In this document: positions 31,154 to 33,982 of the stretch, one piece after another
How the letters are laid out: the number at the start of each line of letters is the position of its first letter
Position numbering within the stretch: position 1 is the first letter of the stretch
From: a virus
Virus record (IMG/VR): IMGVR_UViG_3300034272_001932
Span: 1 to 33,982 of that record
Length of the DNA: 33,982 nt
Strand: one strand, 5' to 3'
Position numbers and translations under genes: made by a program
Notes under the pieces: model-generated
The model's input: only the letters and a program-made list of their open reading frames with translations
What the model was told of the DNA's origin: nothing
Database searches by the model: none

Positions 31154-31228
31154 TAGGGATATTGGGATTTGAACCCAAACTCGATTGTATATAAGACAAT
31201 TGCTTTAACCAGATTAAGCTATATCCCC
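31154..31228 (-). tRNA. tRNA-Ile(UAU)
   Basis: 75 nt, complete cloverleaf on the minus strand. Acceptor GGGGATA/TATCCCT (G1-U72 wobble), U8 and A9, D-stem GCUU/AAGC with A14, G18-G19 and A21, anticodon stem AUUGU/ACAAU around loop CUUAUAU, T-stem UUGGG/CCCAA with loop UUCAAAU, discriminator A73, no encoded CCA. The loop places UAU at positions 34-36, reading AUA isoleucine codons. Most bacteria read AUA with a lysidine-modified CAU tRNA, so a UAU isoleucine tRNA is unusual. Transcribed from the promoter at 31318-31347. Confidence 0.88.
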
Positions 31229-31233
31229 AAGGG

Positions 31234-31311
31234 TTATATTGCTATCTGATAGCATATGCCAAGTATAAAAGTCATTATAGCAACTATAGTTATGGCAATT
31301 ATTGTTCTCAT
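31234..31311 (-). CDS. 25-codon hydrophobic peptide rich in AUA codons, upstream of tRNA-Ile(UAU)
   Basis: ATG 31311 to TAA 31234, MRTIIAITIVAIMTFILGIC then YQIAI: one membrane-spanning stretch with an Arg at the start. Eight of its nine isoleucine codons are AUA, the codon read by the tRNA that begins 6 nt after the stop. The expected transcription start (-10 at 31318-31323) is at or next to the ATG, so the message would be leaderless. It may be a leader peptide, a membrane toxin-like peptide, or a chance ORF. Confidence 0.4.
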   Translation of the reverse strand: MRTIIAITIVAIMTFILGICYQIAI

Positions 31312-31317
31312 GATCTT

Positions 31318-31347
31318 ATTATATCACCGCCCTTTATTTTTAGTCAA
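31318..31347 (-). promoter_or_regulatory. Strong sigma70-type promoter for the tRNA unit
   Basis: Minus strand TTGACT (31342-31347), 18-bp spacer, perfect TATAAT (31318-31323). The -35 and sequence upstream of it lie in direct repeat copy 2. Confidence 0.7.
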
Positions 31348-31378
31348 CTAGAATATTAGATTTATAAAAATGTGAATA
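31341..31378. repeat. Direct repeat copy 2 flanking the tRNA unit
   Basis: Second copy of the repeat starting TAGTCAACTAGAATATTAGA (see 31106-31143). It provides the -35 box of the tRNA promoter on the minus strand. Confidence 0.75.
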
Positions 31379-31446
31379 TATATTTTTCATGTATGATGCA
31401 TGATTTTTTTCGTACAATTCGGACAAATAGTGCGCCCATAGATCTA
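31379..31446 (+). other. Intergenic stretch before the early region
   Basis: No ORF. Contains a weak terminator-like TCATG/CATGA stem followed by seven T (about 31388-31413), then GC-richer sequence leading into the first Crp-like site. Confidence 0.3.
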
Positions 31447-31462
31447 TGTGATGAACCTCACA
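31447..31462 (+). promoter_or_regulatory. Crp/GlxR-type palindrome (site 1)
   Basis: Perfect TGTGA-N6-TCACA. Its centre (31454.5) is 62.5 bp upstream of the -10 element at 31517. Crp-family proteins (GlxR or Crp in Actinobacteria) bind this consensus. Confidence 0.75.
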
Positions 31463-31500
31463 AAAATAATGTCCGATTTACCCGTTTTTCAACTTGAAAA

Positions 31501-31522
31501 TGTCAGTGGGGGGTGTTATAGT
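31501..31522 (+). promoter_or_regulatory. PafBC/RecA-NDp-type promoter 1
   Basis: TGTCAGTG, 8-bp spacer, TATAGT, matching the mycobacterial damage-inducible consensus TTGTCRGTG-N8-TANNNT except for its first T. TTGAAA also sits 17 bp upstream of the same -10, so basal sigma70-type recognition is possible. Confidence 0.78.
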
Positions 31523-31537
31523 TACACTATTAGAAAG

Positions 31538-31554
31538 TTAGAGAGAGTCTCTAA
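31538..31554 (+). promoter_or_regulatory. 5' leader hairpin, copy 1
   Basis: Perfect 7-bp stem TTAGAGA/TCTCTAA with loop GAG, preceded by GAAAG and followed by ACTAGAAAGG. The leader at 33933-33949 has the same layout with compensating base changes in the stem. Confidence 0.65.
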
Positions 31555-31570
31555 ACTAGAAAGGGTCAAA

Positions 31571-31690
31571 ATGACTAACAGAATATTCGAACAAGGTAAC
31601 ACCCCTCAAATGGAAGAGTGGTTAGGTTATGTAAAGTGCTCTAAGTGTGAGCGTGTTACAGCGTGGGAGACCTGCGTAATGTGTCGCTAA
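31571..31690 (+). CDS. Very small zinc-ribbon protein (39 aa)
   Basis: ATG 31571 (MTNRIFEQGNTPQMEEW) preceded by AGAAAGGG. A longer open frame to 31448 would run through the promoter and is rejected. YVKCSKCERVTAWETCVMCR forms two C-x2-C knuckles, a tiny zinc ribbon, possibly a regulator of host transcription. First gene of the early region, driven by promoter 1. Its stop codon lies inside Crp-like site 2. Confidence 0.6.
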   Translation: MTNRIFEQGNTPQMEEWLGYVKCSKCERVTAWETCVMCR

Positions 31691-31695
31691 TCACA
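31680..31695 (+). promoter_or_regulatory. Crp/GlxR-type palindrome (site 2, degenerate)
   Basis: TGTGT-N6-TCACA, one mismatch from consensus, overlapping the preceding stop. Its centre (31687.5) is 52.5 bp from the -10 at 31740, exactly 10 bp less than site 1. Confidence 0.5.
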
Positions 31696-31723
31696 CCGAC
31701 ACACCCCCTAAAAAGGGTGAAAA

Positions 31724-31745
31724 TGTCAGTGGTAGGTGTTACAAT
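31724..31745 (+). promoter_or_regulatory. PafBC/RecA-NDp-type promoter 2
   Basis: TGTCAGTG, 8-bp spacer, TACAAT. GTGAAA lies 17 bp before the -10. A 5-bp CACCC/GGGTG inverted repeat just upstream may terminate the previous transcript. Confidence 0.75.
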
Positions 31746-31860
31746 ATATCCCATAACAACTTAATAAAAATCCTAAATGAGCCCCTAGCAATAGGGCAAA
31801 TAAGTTAGGTCAAGGAAAGGTTAGAAATACTAACCAAATAAAAAGAAAGGTAGTTAAAAA
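31746..31860 (+). other. Long 5' leader with two hairpins
   Basis: The message from promoter 2 would have a leader of about 110 nt without ORF. It contains CCCTA-GCAA-TAGGG (GNRA-type loop, near 31785-31798) and GGTTAG/CTAACC (31819-31835), then AAAGAAAGG before ATG 31861. Confidence 0.45.
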
Positions 31861-32055
31861 ATGACTACACTAAATAACTATAAGGGTCTATCACTAGACC
31901 AGAAAATTGCTATCGCTGCTCAAATGGTAGTAGATGGAAAGGTAGTATCTTTTAGAGGTGCTTCCGCCGATACCTATAACAAGGTTATGGCTCTTGCTAA
32001 TCGTATAAAGCAAGAACTAGAGTTCCCTCAATGCCCTTGCGGTGAGTGTGAGTAA
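31861..32055 (+). CDS. Small hypothetical protein (64 aa)
   Basis: MTTLNNYKGLSLDQKIAIAAQ, helical and moderately charged, ends with QCPCGEC, a three-Cys tail that may bind metal. AGAAAGG precedes the ATG. Unrecognised. The stop lies within Crp-like site 3. Confidence 0.6.
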   Translation: MTTLNNYKGLSLDQKIAIAAQMVVDGKVVSFRGASADTYNKVMALANRIKQELEFPQCPCGECE

Positions 32056-32062
32056 CCTCACA
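32047..32062 (+). promoter_or_regulatory. Crp/GlxR-type palindrome (site 3)
   Basis: Perfect TGTGA-N6-TCACA overlapping the preceding stop codon. Its centre (32054.5) is 42.5 bp from the -10 at 32097. Confidence 0.72.
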
Positions 32063-32072
32063 CCAAATAGGC

Positions 32073-32102
32073 TTGACTTTTATCCCCTCTATACAATACA
32101 AT
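32073..32102 (+). promoter_or_regulatory. Sigma70-type promoter 3
   Basis: TTGACT (32073-32078), 18-bp spacer, TACAAT (32097-32102). It lacks a TGTCAGTG element, unlike promoters 1, 2 and 4. An overlapping TACAAT at 32092 has a 13-bp spacer and is less likely. Confidence 0.55.
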
Positions 32103-32142
32103 AATCTCAATAAACAAAACTAAAAGAATAGGAAATAAATAA

Positions 32143-32295
32143 ATGACAATTACTTACTCAATTTGGGACGGGTCTCAACTACTAGGCGCTAACTTTACCG
32201 CCTCATCCCCTGAAGAAATGAAAACTTTTGTAGCAGAACTACAGAAGGTTTCTAAAAATGTTGTAGCACATATGCGAAAGGTAGAACAGAACTAA
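32143..32295 (+). CDS. Small hypothetical protein (50 aa)
   Basis: MTITYSIWDGSQLLGANFTA and on to KVEQN; a short beta pair then a charged helix. Unrecognised. Stop overlaps the next ATG (TAATG). Confidence 0.6.
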   Translation: MTITYSIWDGSQLLGANFTASSPEEMKTFVAELQKVSKNVVAHMRKVEQN

Positions 32296-32495
32296 TGTAC
32301 TCTTTTGATAATAGCAAGGTCTCTAAGTGGGACACAATTCAAGCAGATGTAGCAGATGCCTACACTTATTTAGATGAAGACACTGTAGAGGAAGAGGAAG
32401 AAGATTTCTTCGGTTTCTCTAAGTCTATAGAGACAGAACACCTAACAGATGAACAGGTGGATGAAATCCTAGCAATGTTTGGAGAAGACTACTAA
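32295..32495 (+). CDS. Small very acidic protein (66 aa)
   Basis: About a third of the residues are Asp or Glu (DEDTVEEEEEDFFGF near 27-41). Small acidic phage proteins often mimic DNA or bind host enzymes; no family recognised. TAATG junctions on both sides couple it to its neighbours. Confidence 0.62.
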   Translation: MYSFDNSKVSKWDTIQADVADAYTYLDEDTVEEEEEDFFGFSKSIETEHLTDEQVDEILAMFGEDY

Positions 32496-32599
32496 TGAAT
32501 AGACTACTTACTACCGCCGTCCAATTACTTTTGGCAGGCGTTACCATTCCCCTACTAATTCTAGTAATCAAGGACCTACGAGAGAACGGACTAAACTAA
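32495..32599 (+). CDS. Small membrane protein (34 aa)
   Basis: MNRLLTTAVQLLLAGVTIPL then LILVIKDLREN: one hydrophobic helix (about 4-26) with Arg3 before and a charged end after. Coupled to the acidic protein by TAATG. Confidence 0.55.
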   Translation: MNRLLTTAVQLLLAGVTIPLLILVIKDLRENGLN

Positions 32600-32600
32600 A

Positions 32601-32771
32601 ATGATGACACGTAAAGACTACGTAAAAACCGCCGAAATTCTTTCATCCTATAAAGATTTAATCGCTGATAGTTTTACTTATGAAGATTTAGTAGATGAAT
32701 TTGCTTCGATGTTTGAAGAAGATAATCCACGATTTGATTCTCAAAAGTTTTGGGAGGCCTGTACAAAATGA
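32601..32771 (+). CDS. Small hypothetical protein (56 aa), NPRFD motif
   Basis: Starts MMTRKDYVKTAEILSSY and ends ..EEDNPRFDSQKFWEACTK; this end pattern recurs in short actinophage proteins of unknown role (from memory). The stop is inside the next ATG (ATGA). Confidence 0.62.
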   Translation: MMTRKDYVKTAEILSSYKDLIADSFTYEDLVDEFASMFEEDNPRFDSQKFWEACTK

Positions 32772-32830
32772 AAGAACTTTTTATTTTTATTCTGTTTTGT
32801 ACAATTTTTGGGATCTTAATTACTTTATAA
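32768..32830 (+). CDS. Very small membrane peptide (20 aa)
   Basis: MKELFIFILFCTIFGILITL, a single hydrophobic helix after MKE, overlapping the previous stop by 4 nt. Could be chance in AT-rich DNA, but the coupling and composition resemble the other small membrane ORFs of this region. Confidence 0.38.
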   Translation: MKELFIFILFCTIFGILITL

Positions 32831-32880
32831 AAAAAATAAAAAACAAAATTTATTCGGCGTGTTAACTTGACAAGCTGCGT

Positions 32881-32911
32881 AAATTTTGCGGCCCCCGCAC
32901 TCGGGCGTGTC
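32881..32911 (+). repeat. 31-bp conserved module, copy 1
   Basis: AAATTTTGC-G-GCCCCCG-CAC-TCGGGCGTGTC, repeated at 33751-33781 with four differences. Contains a CCCG-N4-CGGG stem. Each copy stands at the start of a DnaA box/Crp-like/promoter array. Confidence 0.8.
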
Positions 32912-32932
32912 TGGGGATAACTATGTGGAAAA
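32912..32932 (-). promoter_or_regulatory. DnaA-box-like pair
   Basis: Read on the minus strand: TTTTCCACA (32924-32932), a match to TTWTNCACA, and TTATCCCCA (32912-32920), one mismatch. Together with the pair at 33792-33841 they suggest replication initiator binding. Confidence 0.45.
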
Positions 32933-32945
32933 CGCAAAAAAACAC

Positions 32946-32961
32946 TGTGATTTTTATCACA
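32946..32961 (+). promoter_or_regulatory. Crp/GlxR-type palindrome (site 4)
   Basis: Perfect TGTGA-N6-TCACA (inner six TTTTTA). Its centre (32953.5) is 62.5 bp upstream of the -10 at 33016, the same distance as at promoter 1. Confidence 0.75.
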
Positions 32962-32998
32962 AAAATAATTTAGAAATACTGGTCAGTAACCCCCCTTT

Positions 32999-33021
32999 TT
33001 GTCAGTGGGGCATGGTAGCCT
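32999..33021 (+). promoter_or_regulatory. PafBC/RecA-NDp-type promoter 4
   Basis: TTGTCAGTG, 8-bp spacer, TAGCCT: every fixed position of the mycobacterial consensus TTGTCRGTG-N8-TANNNT matches. No usable -35 hexamer is present, so recognition should depend on the activator. A further GTCAGT lies at 32982-32987. Confidence 0.8.
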
Positions 33022-33056
33022 TTAGGTATTAGATAAAAAGAAAGGTTGGTTCTAAA

Positions 33057-33329
33057 ATGACTAACACTAAAGTAAATAAGTGTATAGCAAACGATTGCTC
33101 ACACTCTAAAAAATTCGTAGATAGATACGAAATCGTAGATAACAAGGTTATCCGCAAGGATAATCATAAATGGCACTTCTGCCAACAATGCGATAAGGTA
33201 GTTCATAAGGACTACATCGCTTACCACGAAATGAAATGTATTTCGTTTCATAACTTAGCAAAAAATTGTATTGCTAAGGGACACTATGAACAAGGTGTTC
33301 ATAGCACAGGCGTTGCCTGTAACCTCTAA
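33057..33329 (+). CDS. Cys/His-rich probable zinc-binding protein (90 aa)
   Basis: MTNTKVNKCIANDCSHSKKF, then HFCQQCDKVVHKDYIAYHEMKC and a His-rich end. Several C-x2-C and H-x-x-x-C pairs suggest one or two zinc sites. Positively charged. AGAAAGG precedes ATG. Transcribed from promoter 4 with a short leader of about 29 nt. Unrecognised family. Confidence 0.62.
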   Translation: MTNTKVNKCIANDCSHSKKFVDRYEIVDNKVIRKDNHKWHFCQQCDKVVHKDYIAYHEMKCISFHNLAKNCIAKGHYEQGVHSTGVACNL

Positions 33330-33347
33330 AAGAAAGGTCAGATAATT

Positions 33348-33497
33348 ATGACTAAATTCAATGTATTAGTTTCGTATGTATGCGAAACAGAAACAGAATT
33401 GGAAGCAATCTTTGCTCTCAATAAATCACTTCGCCCACTAAGCGAAAACGAATTGGAAAAGTTCAACGCTTTTCATGTTGAGGAGGTTTCAGAATGA
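33348..33497 (+). CDS. Small hypothetical protein (49 aa)
   Basis: MTKFNVLVSYVCETETELEA and on to HVEEVSE. An N-terminal beta strand and acidic helix. AGAAAGG upstream of ATG. Stop overlaps the next ATG (ATGA). Confidence 0.6.
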   Translation: MTKFNVLVSYVCETETELEAIFALNKSLRPLSENELEKFNAFHVEEVSE

Positions 33498-33706
33498 AAA
33501 CAATTATTTCAAACAAAACAAAATTTGATTTTGAAATCGAAATCGAAAACGAAAATCGCTATGACGAATTCTTAGATGAATTTTGTCCTGTTGTTGAAAT
33601 TGGTGCGTTGACTTATTTAGCTTCGCAAGTTTTGAAAGCAGTTGATCCAATTGCTTATCGAATTGGACTTCAAGAATTTTTGGATTTCGAAAACGAAAAC
33701 GAATAA
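33494..33706 (+). CDS. Small acidic hypothetical protein (70 aa)
   Basis: MKTIISNKTKFDFEIEIENE, acidic helices and a FLDFENENE end. Unrecognised; codes ENE-rich ends at both termini. Preceded by GAGGAGG 12 nt before ATG. Confidence 0.6.
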   Translation: MKTIISNKTKFDFEIEIENENRYDEFLDEFCPVVEIGALTYLASQVLKAVDPIAYRIGLQEFLDFENENE

Positions 33707-33720
33707 AAAAAAATAAAAGT

Positions 33721-33752
33721 TTTTAGCGAAATGTATTTGCATTTCGTTAAAA
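33721..33752. terminator. Bidirectional terminator-like hairpin
   Basis: Stem TTTTAGCGAAATG/CATTTCGTTAAAA (13 bp with one G-T pair), loop TATTTG. The minus-strand side is followed by a U-rich run, so it looks better as a terminator for leftward transcription, but it also ends the rightward 70-aa gene. Confidence 0.55.
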
Positions 33753-33781
33753 ATTTTGCTGCCCCCGAGGTCGGGCGTGTC
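33751..33781 (+). repeat. 31-bp conserved module, copy 2
   Basis: Counterpart of 32881-32911 (27 of 31 identical), with the CCCG-N4-CGGG stem kept although the loop bases differ. Confidence 0.8.
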
Positions 33782-33791
33782 CTCCACAGGT

Positions 33792-33855
33792 TTATGCACA
33801 TGATGTACATCACACTGGATTTTACGCTCAAGTTATCCACATGACCTGTATCACA
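33792..33855 (+). promoter_or_regulatory. Two DnaA-box/Crp-like composite elements
   Basis: Element one 33792-33814 and element two 33833-33855 share the form TTATNCACATGA-N6-TCACA. Each contains a perfect TTATNCACA DnaA box (TTATGCACA 33792-33800, TTATCCACA 33833-33841), overlapping by 2 bases a Crp-like CATGA-N6-TCACA. The copies are 41 bp apart, about four helical turns. The centre of the second Crp-like half (33847.5) is 63.5 bp from the -10 at 33911. A replication origin or an initiator-regulated promoter is likely. Confidence 0.6.
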
Positions 33856-33894
33856 TTTCAAAATGTCCGATTTGTGGCATTACCCGTCAGTAAA

Positions 33895-33916
33895 TGTCAG
33901 ACCCCCCTGCTATAAT
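33895..33916 (+). promoter_or_regulatory. PafBC-type promoter 5 (degenerate) with perfect TATAAT
   Basis: TGTCAGAC, 8-bp spacer, TATAAT. GTCAG is also present 10 bp upstream (33886). The weaker activator box is matched by a consensus -10, so it may be less activator dependent. Confidence 0.6.
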
Positions 33917-33932
33917 TCCATTATAAAGAAAG

Positions 33933-33949
33933 TTGAGAAAGGTTCTCAA
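33933..33949 (+). promoter_or_regulatory. 5' leader hairpin, copy 2
   Basis: Perfect 7-bp stem TTGAGAA/TTCTCAA with loop AGG, followed by ACTAGAAAGG. Same position relative to the -10 (22 bp) and same flanks as the hairpin at 31538-31554. Confidence 0.65.
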
Positions 33950-33966
33950 ACTAGAAAGGAATTCAA

Positions 33967-33982
33967 ATGAATTCAACAATTA
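33967..33982 (+). CDS. Start of a further small gene, cut by window edge
   Basis: ATG 33967 reads MNSTI to the window end, preceded by AGAAAGG 10 nt upstream and promoter 5. Only five codons are visible. Confidence 0.5.

Noticed and set aside
31154-31228. Reading the tRNA as a suppressor (anticodon UUA)
   Set aside because: That would need a shifted loop; the 7-nt loop with U33 places UAU at 34-36.
31448-31570. Upstream start for the 39-aa zinc-ribbon gene
   Set aside because: Would place the PafBC-type promoter and leader hairpin inside coding sequence.
32674-32937. Minus-strand ORF of 87 codons
   Set aside because: Antisense to three coupled plus-strand small genes, and covers the 31-bp module and DnaA-like boxes.
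33617-33861. Two minus-strand ORFs near the right end
   Set aside because: They are antisense to the 70-aa gene and run through the hairpin and composite regulatory elements.
1-33982. Diversity-generating retroelement acting on the adhesins or fibres
   Set aside because: No reverse transcriptase or template/variable repeat pair is visible in the window.

Overview
The window is part of an AT-rich tailed-phage (Caudoviricetes) genome or prophage. No terminase, capsid, portal, integrase or polymerase gene is inside it, so it is a fragment. An actinobacterial host is the best inference: promoters of the mycobacterial PafBC/RecA-NDp type, Crp/GlxR-type palindromes, an apparently leaderless lysin mRNA, PASTA domains on a virion protein, ThyX and a coenzyme-B12 ribonucleotide reductase all fit. 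The low GC would suit low-GC aquatic Actinobacteria such as Nanopelagicales, but that is a guess.

Layout. (1) 28.8 kb down to 1, minus strand: a GT4 glycosyltransferase, a class II ribonucleotide reductase with its own promoter, then a tightly packed run of about 17 tail, baseplate and fibre genes (25.7-5.4 kb). These include collagen-like, polyglycine, lectin-like, cupredoxin-bearing and PASTA/polyproline proteins. They are followed by a translationally coupled cassette (5.4-0 kb) with a small Zn-binding protein, three prolyl-4-hydroxylase-like and two JmjC/cupin-like Fe(II)/2-oxoglutarate oxygenases, a DUF6065-like protein, a GT60 (Skp1-hydroxyproline GlcNAc-transferase-like) glycosyltransferase and a truncated SGNH hydrolase-like gene. 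(2) 28.8-31.1 kb, plus strand: exported lysozyme/transglycosylase, ThyX and small Zn-finger or membrane proteins, with a candidate structured RNA. (3) 31.1-31.4 kb, minus strand: a strong promoter, a 25-codon peptide with eight AUA codons, and tRNA-Ile(UAU), flanked by direct repeats. (4) 31.4-34 kb, plus strand: an early-type region of very small genes driven by repeated composite promoters (Crp-like palindrome plus PafBC-type motif), with DnaA boxes and a conserved 5' leader hairpin.

The two most novel signals are the following. First, prolyl hydroxylases and a hydroxyproline-GlcNAc-transferase-like enzyme sit directly downstream of proline-rich and collagen-like virion genes, which suggests phage-encoded hydroxylation and glycosylation of tail proteins. 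Second, the composite promoter family has Crp-like sites set at 62.5, 52.5, 42.5, 62.5 and 63.5 bp from the -10 element, nearly all in 10-bp steps. All functional statements are inferred from sequence reading alone; no database search was possible.
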